Origin: Hyphococcus sp.
GTDB lineage: Bacteria; Pseudomonadota; Alphaproteobacteria; Caulobacterales; Parvularculaceae
DNA length: 64,000 bases
Assembly: GCA_021776335.1 (NCBI GenBank)
Contig: JAJFGB010000011.1
Coordinates: forward strand, 124,001 to 188,000
Reading direction: 5' to 3'
Positions 10,090-20,285 of this stretch are shown here, piece by piece. The notes under the pieces were generated by a model. That model was not told the origin of the DNA, did no database searches, and was given only the letters and a program-made list of their open reading frames with translations. A program made the translations under genes and the position numbers. How positions within the stretch are numbered: the stretch's first letter is position 1; every line of letters starts with the position of its first letter.

Positions 10090-10605
10090 CTACGCCGGCG
10101 CCTGGTCTGCTTGTTGACCGGCTTGCTGCCGTGCTTTTTCAGCGTTGGCTACAAAGATGCCCATGAAATCGATCGGCTCGAGCATCAGCGGTGGAAAATT
10201 ACCATTGCGGGTGGCGTCAGCGATAATCTGACGCATGAATGGGAACAATAACCGTGGGCATTCCACAAGCATCGCCATTTCTAGTTGGTCGCGCGGTAAA
10301 TTCTTGATCTGGAACGCGCCTGCATAGGTCGCCTCTACAACAAAAACCGGCTCGTCGTTTCGCGTTGCCCTGGCCGCTACTGAGAGCTCGACCTCATATT
10401 GATCGGGATTTAACCCCCGAGCCTGAACGTCGACATTCACATCGATATTTGGCGGCGCATCCCCCTGAAAACTCACGGGCGCGCGCGGGTTTTCAAATGA
10501 CAGGTCTTTGAGGTACTGGGCCATAACGGCCATTGAGGGAGCGTTGCTGGGATCGGGAGCGCCCGCGCCGTCAGGATTATTTGCATTTTCAGGAGTCTCG
10601 GACAT
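10090..10605 (-). CDS. secB: Protein-export chaperone SecB
   Basis: AQYLKDLSFENPRAP...EVELSVAARATRNDEPVFVVEATYAGAFQI...ECPRLLFPFMRQIIADATRNGNFPPLMLEPIDF. Confidence 0.96.
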   Translation of the reverse strand: MSETPENANNPDGAGAPDPSNAPSMAVMAQYLKDLSFENPRAPVSFQGDAPPNIDVNVDVQARGLNPDQYEVELSVAARATRNDEPVFVVEATYAGAFQIKNLPRDQLEMAMLVECPRLLFPFMRQIIADATRNGNFPPLMLEPIDFMGIFVANAEKARQQAGQQADQAPA

Positions 10606-10681
10606 CTCTCACCGCCGGTTTCGAATATTAAGGACCGCGCTCTTTACACGGCCCGTCAGGCAGCTGCAACCCGGCAAGACC

Positions 10682-11080
10682 CTATGGTCTGTGGATCGTA
10701 ATCGACGCCTCGCCACGCTCAATTCGTTTCCTTATTTCGCGCAGTGCAAAACGGGCGACAGCCCTGCGCAAAGGCGGGATCAGCAAAGAAAACCCAATGG
10801 CGTCGGTAAGAAACCCTGGCGTCATGAGGAATGGCGCGGCAATCAGCAATACAGCCCCGTCAACAGCGGAGGCAACCGGCAGGCGGTCATCGTTGAGATC
10901 GCGGCGCGCTGCATTGAGGGCCGCAAGGCCCTGCACCCTGATCACCCACCCGCCCAAGAAGGCGGTCGCCAAACAGGTAGCGATGACCGGCATGACACCG
11001 AACGCGCTTCCCGCGGCCAAAAGCACGTATATCTCGGCAATCGGGGCCAGAACAAACAGAACGATGAGGATAAGAAACAT
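10682..11080 (-). CDS. fxsA: FxsA family membrane protein
   Basis: LFVLAPIAEIYVLLAAGSAFGVMPVIATCLATAFLGGWVIRVQGLAAL...PGFLTDAIGFSLLIPPLRR. Confidence 0.88.
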   Translation of the reverse strand: MFLILIVLFVLAPIAEIYVLLAAGSAFGVMPVIATCLATAFLGGWVIRVQGLAALNAARRDLNDDRLPVASAVDGAVLLIAAPFLMTPGFLTDAIGFSLLIPPLRRAVARFALREIRKRIERGEASITIHRP

Positions 11081-11165
11081 ATGAGGATGGTGTTTTCTGT
11101 GATTTGTCTCCTATATAGAGTGCGCTTCGGCAAAATTAAGGTTTTTCGGATATAATTGTTGTCTT

Positions 11166-11801
11166 ATGGATCCCGTTCTCCTCATTCTCGCTGGTGTGAC
11201 TGCGTTTATCATCTTCCGATTAATCTCGGTTATGGGCACCCGCACTGGTCACGAACAACGCGTCGATATTGACGGGCGTCACGGCGACGCCGGGGGTGAA
11301 GAAAAGCGATCCGCGGAACAAGATGATGCGGAGCCTGCGGCGCCAAAACCAGTTTCCACAAACGCAAGGGTTCTTCGGGACGCTGACCCGGCTTTTGACG
11401 AGGCCGAGTTTCTCAAAGGCGCGGGCCAGGCTTATGAGATGATTGTTGAGGCCTTTGCGTCAGCTGATATTCGTTCCATTCGCACTTTCCTCAGCGACTC
11501 TGTTTATGACGCATTCAAGAGTGCGGCGGCGGCGCGCGACAGCGCTGGCCATGCGACAGACCTCAAATTTGTCGGCATAGACCGAGCTGCGATTGTTGAC
11601 AGCAATGTTGAAAATGAGTGGGTGAGCGCTACCGTCGAATTTACGTCAAATCAGGTCAGGGTTACGCGCGACAGCGACGGCAACGTCGTTGACGGTGATC
11701 CGAACCGAATTGATCTGATCAAGGATCGGTGGACGTTCAGTCGCAAACACACGAGCAGGGACCCCAATTGGGTGCTTGTGGCGACCGGCGGCGCCGACTA
11801 A
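11166..11801 (+). CDS. Tim44/TimA family protein
   Basis: N-terminal TM, FRLISVMGTRTGHEQR; Tim44-like FLKGAGQAYEMIVEAFASADIRSIRTFLSDSVYDAF ... DRWTFSRKHTSRDPNWVLVATGG. Confidence 0.88.
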   Translation: MDPVLLILAGVTAFIIFRLISVMGTRTGHEQRVDIDGRHGDAGGEEKRSAEQDDAEPAAPKPVSTNARVLRDADPAFDEAEFLKGAGQAYEMIVEAFASADIRSIRTFLSDSVYDAFKSAAAARDSAGHATDLKFVGIDRAAIVDSNVENEWVSATVEFTSNQVRVTRDSDGNVVDGDPNRIDLIKDRWTFSRKHTSRDPNWVLVATGGAD

Positions 11802-11834
11802 AAACTAACGGCGTCAAAAGAGAGCGCCTAGAGT

Positions 11835-13211
11835 TTGACCTCCGCCAAGGCAAGACCACTATTGCTGCTTTTTCTGAGTGCGGTTTTTCTGGCCGCCCTT
11901 TCGGCTGCGCTGGTGTTTGGCGGCTTCTTGAGCCCACACTATCAACGCGTTTTTTCAACATCTGACTACGGCCCACCCGTGTTTGATTATCGGTTGGTAG
12001 AGTTTAGCGACTTACCGGGCTGGATGCAGGATGACCTTGAGCCTGCGTTTTCGGCATTTTTACTGTCCTGCGATAAATTCGATGAAAAGGACGACGATGA
12101 TCCGGCTAATTCATACGAAAATTTCGGCCCGGATGCGGAGGGGCGGAGGATTGGCGCCGCCGGTCTTGGCGGTCTGGTTGCTGATTGGCGCGAACCCTGC
12201 GCGCGTGCGCGCGCGATAAAAGGGCCCTTTTTTACAACGTCAGGGGCCGCGCGCGGGTCAATTCGGTCATTCTTCGAGTTCTATTTCAGGCCCATGCAAA
12301 TCCTCCAGCGCCGCGATCCGTTACCTGATGGTCAAGCGCGACGATTGGGTTCCGCTTTTGACGCTGACGCTGTGTTTACGGGATATTTTGAACCCGCCTA
12401 TCGCGCGTCGCGCAGCCCGACTGCGCAATATCGAAGCCCGGTTTATCCGCGCCCTGATGACCTTGTGGAGGTGGATCTGGGAGCGTTTCGCCGTGACTTG
12501 AATGGAGAACGTATCGCAGGCCGGATAGAGCAAGGCCGCCTTGTTCCCTATTGGGACCGGCGTGCAATCAACAACGGAACGCTGCGCGAAACTGTTGAAC
12601 CGCTAGCCTGGATGTCCGAGGACGATTTGTTCTTTTTGCAGATTCAGGGATCGGGGCAGGTGCTTTTCGGCCCCGATGACGCGGTCCGGATGGGATATGC
12701 TGCGCAGAACGGCCACGCTTACACCGCGATCGGTCGCACATTGGTCGAACGCGGGTTGATGCAGCTTGAAGATGTCACCATGCAGTCGATCCGCGAATGG
12801 CTAACCAACGTTGATCCTGCCAGGGCGAAAGAACTACGCGAGCAAAATGCGTCATATGTATTTTTTCGCGCACTTGAAGAACCAACTGACGGGCTGGGGC
12901 CGCCAGGCGCCCAGGGCGTAGCGCTCACGCCAGGTCGCAGCATTGCCATTGACATGCGATTTCATACGCTCGGTGCGCCGGTTTGGGTCGACATCGATCC
13001 GGTCGCAGGCGCTGGTGAGGGGCGCATTCAAAAGCTGATGGTCGCGCAAGATACGGGCGGCGCAATCAAAGGGCCCTTGCGCGGGGACGTTTTCTGGGGT
13101 GCTGGTGACGCTGCCGCCGACATCGCTGGAAAGATGAATGTAACTGGCGGCATCTATATTCTCGTCCCCATATCAGTCGTGGCGCAATTTGACTCAGAAG
13201 GCGCGTCCTGA
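11835..13211 (+). CDS. mltA: Membrane-bound lytic murein transglycosylase A (MltA)
   Basis: FTGYFEPAYRASR, EDDLFFLQIQGSGQVLF, AYTAIGRTLVERG, AQDTGGAIKGPLRGDVFWGAGDAA. Confidence 0.93.
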   Translation: MTSAKARPLLLLFLSAVFLAALSAALVFGGFLSPHYQRVFSTSDYGPPVFDYRLVEFSDLPGWMQDDLEPAFSAFLLSCDKFDEKDDDDPANSYENFGPDAEGRRIGAAGLGGLVADWREPCARARAIKGPFFTTSGAARGSIRSFFEFYFRPMQILQRRDPLPDGQARRLGSAFDADAVFTGYFEPAYRASRSPTAQYRSPVYPRPDDLVEVDLGAFRRDLNGERIAGRIEQGRLVPYWDRRAINNGTLRETVEPLAWMSEDDLFFLQIQGSGQVLFGPDDAVRMGYAAQNGHAYTAIGRTLVERGLMQLEDVTMQSIREWLTNVDPARAKELREQNASYVFFRALEEPTDGLGPPGAQGVALTPGRSIAIDMRFHTLGAPVWVDIDPVAGAGEGRIQKLMVAQDTGGAIKGPLRGDVFWGAGDAAADIAGKMNVTGGIYILVPISVVAQFDSEGAS

Positions 13212-13744
13212 TGCGACGGCGCGTTACGCCAGGCGAAGACGCCCTTTGGCGGAGAGTATCCCGCAATGTGAAGCCTCTTCGAGGTTCAGAGGCCGGAAAC
13301 GAAACATTATGGCGCCCAGGGCTGGCCAAAAATTTGCCGGTCACGAGGCCAGCGCCATTATCCCAGCGTGCTACCGGACCGATCAAGCCATATCGCCATG
13401 ATCCCTTTTCAGCCGGCGATCCGAAGGCCGATCGCCTGGTTCGGCGCGGGCGCATGTCCATCGACGCAACATTTGATCTGCACGGCCATACTCAGGTTAC
13501 TGCGCGCGCTGTGCTCTACGGTTTTTTGCTTGAGGCGCGGGCGCGGGGTCACGGATGCGTCCTCATCATCACAGGAAAAGGCGGGTCACCCGATCAAATC
13601 GGACGCGGCGTTTTGAGGGCGCGGTTTAAGCAGTGGCTTTTAGAGGATGCATTTCGCCAACATATCGTAAGGGCTGCCAGCGCCCATCCGCGCCATGGCG
13701 GCAGCGGCGCCTTTTATGTTTTCCTGAAAGGAACCGGGCGATAA
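13211..13744 (+). CDS. Smr/MutS family endonuclease-domain protein
   Basis: IDATFDLHGHTQVTARAVLYGFLLEARARGHGCVLIITGKGG...RHGGSGAFYVFLK. Confidence 0.92.
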   Translation: MRRRVTPGEDALWRRVSRNVKPLRGSEAGNETLWRPGLAKNLPVTRPAPLSQRATGPIKPYRHDPFSAGDPKADRLVRRGRMSIDATFDLHGHTQVTARAVLYGFLLEARARGHGCVLIITGKGGSPDQIGRGVLRARFKQWLLEDAFRQHIVRAASAHPRHGGSGAFYVFLKGTGR

Positions 13745-13759
13745 TAGGTCGTACGCCAA

Positions 13760-15631
13760 TTATCCCTTCAGGAAATATTTCCACACAGCGAAAAGGATGA
13801 GCGCCGCCGGCAAAGCATAAAAGAACAAAACGCGTGAAAAGCGGATAAACATCGTTTCCACAAATTCCCCAACCCACGACGAGACGGCATCACTCCACCA
13901 GCGCCTTGCTTTATGCTGCGGTAATTGCGCTTGTTCGGGTTCGAAGGGCATTGCCGCGAGAACGACGACACCGCGATTTTTCCAGCGCTGGAAGGTTTTC
14001 TTGAGCGCGCCATTGGCGACTGAGCCGCGAAAGCGTCGCGTTAGCATGGCAAACGGGCCGTAAGAAAAATCCTCGCGATCGAATTCTACATCGAGAACGA
14101 TTGAGGCCGGCGTCTCGCCTTCGCTATCTTCGCCAAGGCGCACAACAGCATGCCTGACGCCATAATTGCGCAGGAAGTTCTCAACATCTCCAATGGAAGC
14201 AGCAGTGCCGTCACGCCGGAAGCGGAACATCACGCGGACGCCGTGCTCTCCGGCGCTTTTGACCGAAACCATGCTCCAGGAAACGAGCGCCATGCCGGCG
14301 CCAAGCAACAGCACGCCGCTGGATGTCATCGATGAGAGCCAAGCCAAAGCAGCCGGCGCATCGAGGAGTGGCGTTGACGCAGCGCTCAGGCCATAGGCGC
14401 CGAAAGCGATTAAAGCGAGAGAGGCGACCCCCATGACCGAACCCAGTATCTGCATGATGCCCGCGCCAACGGAAAGGCCAGGGTTCGCGATAGCCTGTAG
14501 ACGGCGGTTCCAATAGGCTGTGCGCGCATCGGTGGTGCGGTATTTATCCTCAAAAAGGCTGTGGTCAGGATTGTTTTCGACCGCGATAAACCTCGTTTTC
14601 GCTGGCGCCGCATCGTCGAAATTATGGTCGATAATCAAGTAATCCGAAGATCGCATGGCGACTTCGTAAGGCAGCACCATGCCAAACAAATTGCCGCTTT
14701 GAGATTCTGCGCCAAGTGAGGAGAAAAACCGGGTTTCGCCGGAGACGGGATCGAAGAAAGTGTTGGTTTGCCGTGATGGGTTGGTCGATGATCGCGCTAG
14801 CTTTGCAAGCTCGCGATGGGGCTCAATCATTTGCGCAGTTTCTTGAACCTCAAGGCCGATGGCGCGAAGCCCGTCAAGTTTCGATTTGCACCGCCTGGCG
14901 GCCTCGGGGCCGGCAAACACGGTATCGATCCGGTCACGGATTAATTTTTGATCCGCCATATCAATAGGCAGGCCAGCCCGCGGCATTTCCGCTTCATAGT
15001 CAGCGCCCGGGGCGTTGCCGCTGTCAGCATCGACCCTGCCCCAGGACTTCCGCATTCGGCGCTGAAGCGCCGAAAACCCCGTTCCTGGATGGGATGATTG
15101 AATGAGATCATAGAGCTGCGATTCATGAACCGCGAGGCAAAGATTATCTGTCGCCTCAACCTGCTCAACACCAAGCAGGGTCACCAAAGAACTCAGCGCG
15201 CGTAAGGTTTCAAAATCATAGCCAGCATAGGGACTATAGAATGGAACCAGCGCAAAGTCCGCCGTCTGACTTTTGACGGCCATAAGGGCTTGTTCTTTTG
15301 TGCGCAGCGGCTGCGGAATATCCGCGTGATAATCAAACCGGCTGTTTTTACTGGCGGCGTCAAACTCGCGTTCGGTGCGCGCCGAGATGCCGGCGAAGCC
15401 AGCATCGGCGACAGTGCCGTGTTCCCTGGCGCGTTTCAAAAAATGTTCGGTTGCTTGATATCCGAAGCCGAATTCTTCGCCGGTAAAAGCGATGCGCGGG
15501 CGTTTTTTTGGCTTTCCGCCAAAATGCGCCTTTTCCGGCTCTTTCCTGTTTGAAAACCGCGGATCGGAATCCTCGGACTCATCCATCAAAGAACGTTTTT
15601 TACCGAAAAGCCTTGGTGCGCCGTCTGCCAT
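13760..15631 (-). CDS. Membrane protein with degenerate prephenate-dehydratase-like N-terminal domain; function unknown
   Basis: IAFTGEEFGFGYQA, ALMAVKSQTADFALVPFYSPYAGYDFETLRAL, DDAAPAKTRFIAVENN align to PDT blocks; two central and one C-terminal hydrophobic segments. Confidence 0.6.
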   Translation of the reverse strand: MADGAPRLFGKKRSLMDESEDSDPRFSNRKEPEKAHFGGKPKKRPRIAFTGEEFGFGYQATEHFLKRAREHGTVADAGFAGISARTEREFDAASKNSRFDYHADIPQPLRTKEQALMAVKSQTADFALVPFYSPYAGYDFETLRALSSLVTLLGVEQVEATDNLCLAVHESQLYDLIQSSHPGTGFSALQRRMRKSWGRVDADSGNAPGADYEAEMPRAGLPIDMADQKLIRDRIDTVFAGPEAARRCKSKLDGLRAIGLEVQETAQMIEPHRELAKLARSSTNPSRQTNTFFDPVSGETRFFSSLGAESQSGNLFGMVLPYEVAMRSSDYLIIDHNFDDAAPAKTRFIAVENNPDHSLFEDKYRTTDARTAYWNRRLQAIANPGLSVGAGIMQILGSVMGVASLALIAFGAYGLSAASTPLLDAPAALAWLSSMTSSGVLLLGAGMALVSWSMVSVKSAGEHGVRVMFRFRRDGTAASIGDVENFLRNYGVRHAVVRLGEDSEGETPASIVLDVEFDREDFSYGPFAMLTRRFRGSVANGALKKTFQRWKNRGVVVLAAMPFEPEQAQLPQHKARRWWSDAVSSWVGEFVETMFIRFSRVLFFYALPAALILFAVWKYFLKG

Positions 15632-15667
15632 AACAATGAGCCCACTATTCCCCTGAGACCGCCGAGA

Positions 15668-15683
15668 TTAACCTGCTATTAAG
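15668..15683 (-). promoter_or_regulatory. CtrA-like box TTAA-N7-TTAAG upstream of the PDT-like membrane protein gene
   Basis: ttaacctgctattaag about 37 bp upstream of the start at 15631. Confidence 0.45.
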
Positions 15684-15885
15684 CATTGCGAAAGCCCGAT
15701 AGCGCCATTGGCCGCCAGGGAGGCAATCTTCGGCAGTTCTGCGCGAAATCTGTCACACACAGCCAAGGCCCGGTAATTGGCCGATTTTCTGGAATTTCGG
15801 GCCTCCTGGCTCAAAAAGCCCTCCGGACGGGGCAAAAAAGCGGCCTTCCTCCTGGTCGTTTCGGGGCCAAAAGCGCCTTTTTGAC

Positions 15886-17193
15886 TTAAAGGATATACTT
15901 CGACAAATCGGCATTTTTTGTAATATCGCCGAGGCGCTCGTCCACATAAGCGGCATCGACCTGAAGCGTCTCACCATGTCGGTCCGCAGCGGTGAAGGAA
16001 ATCTCGTCCAATACCGTTTCCATTATCGTCGCCAGCCGCCGCGCGCCGATATTTTCGACACTCGAATTAACCGCCGCCGCTGCGTCAGCCAGTGCATCTG
16101 CGGCATCGTCAGAAAATGCCAGGGTCACGCCTTCGGTCGCCATCAGCGCTGCATATTGCTTCAGGAGGCTGGCTTCCGGCTCCACCAGAATGCGTCGCAA
16201 ATCATCCCTTGAAAGCGCGTCGAGCTCGACCCGAATGGGTAGCCGCCCCTGCAGCTCCGGAAGAAGGTCCGATGGTTTTGACTGATGAAAGGCGCCCGAT
16301 GCGACAAACAAAATATGGTCAGTTTTTACCGGCCCATATTTCGTTGGTACTGTCGCACCCTCAATCAACGGCAAAAGATCGCGCTGCACGCCTTCCCTCG
16401 AGACATCGGCGCTCGCGCGCTCTGCGCCACGAGCGATTTTGTCAATTTCATCAAGAAAAACGATGCCGTCATTTTGCGCCAGGTCAACCGCTTCGCGGCC
16501 GATGATCTCTTCGTCGAGCATATTGTCCGACTCTTCGGCGATGACGGGCCCGTAGGCGTCTTTGACTTTCAGTCGCCGTTTTGTGCGTGGGCCCTGAAAG
16601 GCCTTACCCAGCATGTCCGACAAATTGATCATCCCCACCTGCCCACCGGGCATGCCAGGAATATCGAGCATCGGCGCGCCGCTCTGGGTTTCACGCAAAT
16701 CAAGTTCTATTTCGCGGTCATCAAGCTCGCCGGCCCGTAGTTTCTCGAGAAATTTGTCGCGCGTCGCCTGCCCGCCCTGTTCTCCAACCAGCGCGTCAAG
16801 GACACGGGTTTCGGCGGCAGTGTGTGCGGCAGTTTTGACGTCTTCGCGTTTTGCCTCACGGACGAGGCCGACGGCGATTTCCACCAAGTCCCGTACGATG
16901 GAATCGACGTCGCGACCGACATAACCAACTTCGGTGAACTTGGTCGCCTCCACTTTCAAAAACGGCGCGCCTGCGAGCTTCGCCAGTCGCCGCGATATCT
17001 CGGTTTTACCGACGCCGGTCGGGCCGATCATCAGGATATTTTTGGGCGTTACTTCATCCTGCAGGGGCCCCTCAATACGCCTTCGCCGCCAGCGATTGCG
17101 CAGTGCAATGGCGACGGCGCGCTTGGCGGCCTTCTGTCCGACGATGAATCGGTCGAGCTCGGATACAATCTCGCGAGGAGAAAACTCAGTCAT
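15886..17193 (-). CDS. hslU: ATP-dependent protease ATPase subunit HslU
   Basis: [37 protein letters not shown]...[23 protein letters not shown]...C-terminal KYIL. Confidence 0.97.
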   Translation of the reverse strand: MTEFSPREIVSELDRFIVGQKAAKRAVAIALRNRWRRRRIEGPLQDEVTPKNILMIGPTGVGKTEISRRLAKLAGAPFLKVEATKFTEVGYVGRDVDSIVRDLVEIAVGLVREAKREDVKTAAHTAAETRVLDALVGEQGGQATRDKFLEKLRAGELDDREIELDLRETQSGAPMLDIPGMPGGQVGMINLSDMLGKAFQGPRTKRRLKVKDAYGPVIAEESDNMLDEEIIGREAVDLAQNDGIVFLDEIDKIARGAERASADVSREGVQRDLLPLIEGATVPTKYGPVKTDHILFVASGAFHQSKPSDLLPELQGRLPIRVELDALSRDDLRRILVEPEASLLKQYAALMATEGVTLAFSDDAADALADAAAAVNSSVENIGARRLATIMETVLDEISFTAADRHGETLQVDAAYVDERLGDITKNADLSKYIL

Positions 17194-17470
17194 AATAATG
17201 CGCCTGAAATGCGGTATTGAAAGAGGAAAGAGATAGAGCCGTATGCGTAAAGCGCAATCCCCGGCGCTGTACTTTCGGTCGCTGTGGGCCGTTGGAGGCC
17301 AAGAAAAGGCCGCCCGCCGATCTGTCGGGCGTCACATGGCCATTTGAATGAGCAAATCTTGCAGCGCAGCGCCTTAAAAACATCTCTCTACGGACTATAA
17401 TTGAATTGAGCCATCTGTCGTTACGTCCGATGCAAGACGGAAACGTTGGAGGGTGCAGAGGTAATTGCTC

Positions 17471-18019
17471 CTAATCCGAAGATATCGTCTCAATCGTCAA
17501 TGCATCATTTGTATAAATGCAAATCGAGGCGGCGACCGCCATAGCCTTGCGGACAACCTCTTCGGCCGAGAGTTCAGTTTCGTTGAACAGCGCCGTGGCT
17601 GCCGATCGCGCATAATCGCCGCCTGAGCCGATGCCGGTGACCCCGTGCTCGGGCTCCAACACATCGCCGACGCCGGACAGCGTCAGCGTCACGTCCTTGT
17701 CAGCAACGATCATCATTGCCTCAAGGCGCCTGAGATAACGGTCGGTGCGCCAATCTTTGGCGAGCTCAACACAGGCCCTCGTTAATTGCGCGGGGTATTG
17801 TTCAAGTTTTGATTCAAGGCGCTCCAGCAAGGTAAAGGCGTCGGCCGTGGCGCCGGCAAACCCAGCGATAACTGACCCGCCCGCAAGGCGACGCACTTTT
17901 TTTGCATCGCCCTTAACCACTGTCTGTCCAAGGCTCACCTGCCCGTCGCCGCCGACGCAAACCGCGTTGCCGCGTCGCACCGCCAATATCGTCGTTCCAT
18001 GCATTTCTATCGTCGCCAT
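17471..18019 (-). CDS. hslV: ATP-dependent protease subunit HslV
   Basis: [43 protein letters not shown]; adjacent to hslU. Confidence 0.96.
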   Translation of the reverse strand: MATIEMHGTTILAVRRGNAVCVGGDGQVSLGQTVVKGDAKKVRRLAGGSVIAGFAGATADAFTLLERLESKLEQYPAQLTRACVELAKDWRTDRYLRRLEAMMIVADKDVTLTLSGVGDVLEPEHGVTGIGSGGDYARSAATALFNETELSAEEVVRKAMAVAASICIYTNDALTIETISSD

Positions 18020-18168
18020 ACTGCCTCGCCTCACCTCTTTGCGCCCAATTATGGACGTATGGCCTTTTCTTCAATAGAAACCAAACTATTCCGGGCTTAG
18101 TGTAAACTGCATAGCCCGAGCTTCAAGGCTGTCGGCCTCGAAGCCGAACGCGATTAGAGGAATATGAA

Positions 18169-18762
18169 ATGCGCGCAGCAACGGTTGAGCGAAAAACCCG
18201 CGAGACGGATATCTTTGTCGCGCTCGAACTCGATGGAACGGGTGATTATGACATTGAGACAGGCATCGGGTTTTTTGACCATATGCTTGAGGCATTCGCA
18301 AAGCACGCGATGATTAACCTGAAAGTGCGCGCCAAAGGCGACCTTCATATCGACATGCATCATACGGTTGAAGATGTCGGGATTGTCATCGGCCAGGCGG
18401 CAGCGCAGGCGCTGGGCGAGTGTTCGGGCATCACGCGCTTCGGTCACGCCTATATTCCAATGGACGAAACTCTGTCGCGCGCAGCGCTCGATATTTCGAA
18501 ACGCCCCTACCTTGTCTGGAACGTCAAATTTGAACGGCCCAAAATAGGCGATATGGATACTGAGTTATTCAAGGAATGGTTTCACGCCTTTGCCATGAAT
18601 GCGGGCATATGCCTCCATGTCGATAATATTTACGGCGCCAATACGCATCACATCATCGAAAGCTGCTTTAAGGCGACCGCGCGCGCTTTCCGTACGGCTG
18701 TCGCGCTTGATCCGCGAGCCGAGGGCGCGCTGCCCTCCACAAAAGGCGTTCTGGGCGGCTGA
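18169..18762 (+). CDS. hisB: Imidazoleglycerol-phosphate dehydratase
   Basis: [59 protein letters not shown]. Confidence 0.97.
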   Translation: MRAATVERKTRETDIFVALELDGTGDYDIETGIGFFDHMLEAFAKHAMINLKVRAKGDLHIDMHHTVEDVGIVIGQAAAQALGECSGITRFGHAYIPMDETLSRAALDISKRPYLVWNVKFERPKIGDMDTELFKEWFHAFAMNAGICLHVDNIYGANTHHIIESCFKATARAFRTAVALDPRAEGALPSTKGVLGG

Positions 18763-18952
18763 TTGCACCAGACTCCACAGCTTACCGTTCATTTATTTCC
18801 GGTTTTTACAGCTCGACAATATTGACCCGGCACGCCGCTTTGGGCTCAGATTGCGGTCGGCTGGGGGGGATTTGTTACAGTCGCCCAATTGTTGTGTTTC
18901 GTCCGGCATTGCCGGGCGTTTTATGGGCGCGAAACCAACAGGGGTCTTTTCC

Positions 18953-19222
18953 ATGAGATTAAAACAAACCATGGCCGCACTGGCGGCTTGCGCAATATCG
19001 TTTTCCACGGCGTCAGCGGGCGAAATGGCTGATGCTTGTGTCGCGGCGCTGGAGGCTGAAGGTCGCGATAGTTCGGGCTGCGCGTGCCTCGAAGAGGCGG
19101 TTTCGGAAAGCGCTGCGCTTCAGGAGGAATTTCTGGCGCTTGGCGAGATTGCCGACCCGGCTGAGCGTTATGCGTCGGCTTCTGACGACGCCAAGGCCGC
19201 GATGGATAAATGCACGCGCTGA
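18953..19222 (+). CDS. Small secreted Cys-containing protein (copy 1)
   Basis: MRLKQTMAALAACAISFSTASAGEMADACVAALEAEGRDSSGCACLEEAV...KCTR; signal peptide; inside the his operon. Confidence 0.65.
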   Translation: MRLKQTMAALAACAISFSTASAGEMADACVAALEAEGRDSSGCACLEEAVSESAALQEEFLALGEIADPAERYASASDDAKAAMDKCTR

Positions 19223-19265
19223 ATTTTCGGTTCGAGCAAGCTTTAAAAACCAAGGGAGTAAGAAA

Positions 19266-19520
19266 ATGAAAAAACTGATTATCACAGCGCTGGTTGCCAG
19301 CTTTGCTATCGCGCCGGCCGGCGCCAGCGAGCTCGAGGAATATTGCGTTGGCTATACGACTGAGAGCGGCGGCGATTCCTCCGGCTGCAGCTGTCTCGCA
19401 GAGGCCGCTGATGCGTCCATGGCAGAGGAATTGATGGCAATCGCCTCTGACGCGGACCTTGAAAACTTGAGTGATGCGTCCAAGCAAGCGATCGCAACGT
19501 GTTGGCCGGACGCCGCCTAA
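19266..19520 (+). CDS. Small secreted Cys-containing protein (copy 2)
   Basis: MKKLIITALVASFAIAPAGASELEEYCVGYTTESGGDSSGCSCLAEAAD...TCWPDAA; shares DSSGCxCL with the upstream ORF. Confidence 0.7.
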   Translation: MKKLIITALVASFAIAPAGASELEEYCVGYTTESGGDSSGCSCLAEAADASMAEELMAIASDADLENLSDASKQAIATCWPDAA

Positions 19521-19643
19521 GGCTTCCAGCAACTGTCGCACCGACAAATCAAACCAGCGTGCCCATCCGGACATGCTGGTTTTTCATTATAGCGGCGCCG
19601 GCCCGCCTCTTGCGCCGCACCATCGCGGCGCTAAAAGCGCCTC

Positions 19644-20285
19644 ATGGGTCAAAGCGTTGCAATTATCGACTATGGGTCTGGCAATCTGCGCTCTGTCGCA
19701 AAGGCTTTTGAGCGTGCATCGCTTGAAGGTGGCGCCGAGGCGGCAATATCAATTACCGACGACCCCGCCGCCATTCGGGCTGCCGACCGGCTGGTGTTGC
19801 CGGGGGTTGGCGCTTTTGCGGCCTGTATGGAGGGGCTGACGGCCCGCTGCGGCGTTCTTGAGGCGCTGGAGCATCGGGTACTGATCGATCAGCGTCCATT
19901 TTTAGGGATTTGCGTTGGCATGCAGCTCCTGGCTGAGCAGGGTCTGGAATTTGGATCACATCAGGGGCTAGGCTGGATACCCGGTATAGTGACGCCGCTT
20001 GACCCTCAGCGGGGGTTTCGCTCGCCGCATATGGGTTGGAACAGGGTCGACTATTGTGCGCCTCATCCGGTGCTGAGAGACCCCGACGGAGAAGCCTTTT
20101 ACTTTGCTCATTCCTATCATTTCGTGCCCGAAAATGATGCCCACGCGGCTGCGGTTACGGATCATGGCGGCAGGGTCGTCGCAGCGATCTCGCGGGACAA
20201 TGTTTTCGGGGTCCAGTTCCACCCTGAAAAGAGCCAGCGTGCCGGTCTGGCGATTCTGTCAAACTTCCTGACCTGGGTGCCGTGA
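19644..20285 (+). CDS. hisH: Imidazole glycerol phosphate synthase subunit HisH
   Basis: SVAIIDYGSGNLRSVAKAFERA; LGICVGMQLLAE; FGVQFHPEKSQRAGL. Confidence 0.96.
   Translation: MGQSVAIIDYGSGNLRSVAKAFERASLEGGAEAAISITDDPAAIRAADRLVLPGVGAFAACMEGLTARCGVLEALEHRVLIDQRPFLGICVGMQLLAEQGLEFGSHQGLGWIPGIVTPLDPQRGFRSPHMGWNRVDYCAPHPVLRDPDGEAFYFAHSYHFVPENDAHAAAVTDHGGRVVAAISRDNVFGVQFHPEKSQRAGLAILSNFLTWVP

Noticed and set aside
17200-17470. 250-bp hslV-hslU gap as a hidden ncRNA or gene
   Set aside because: No convincing ORF with SD or strong structured element seen by eye.
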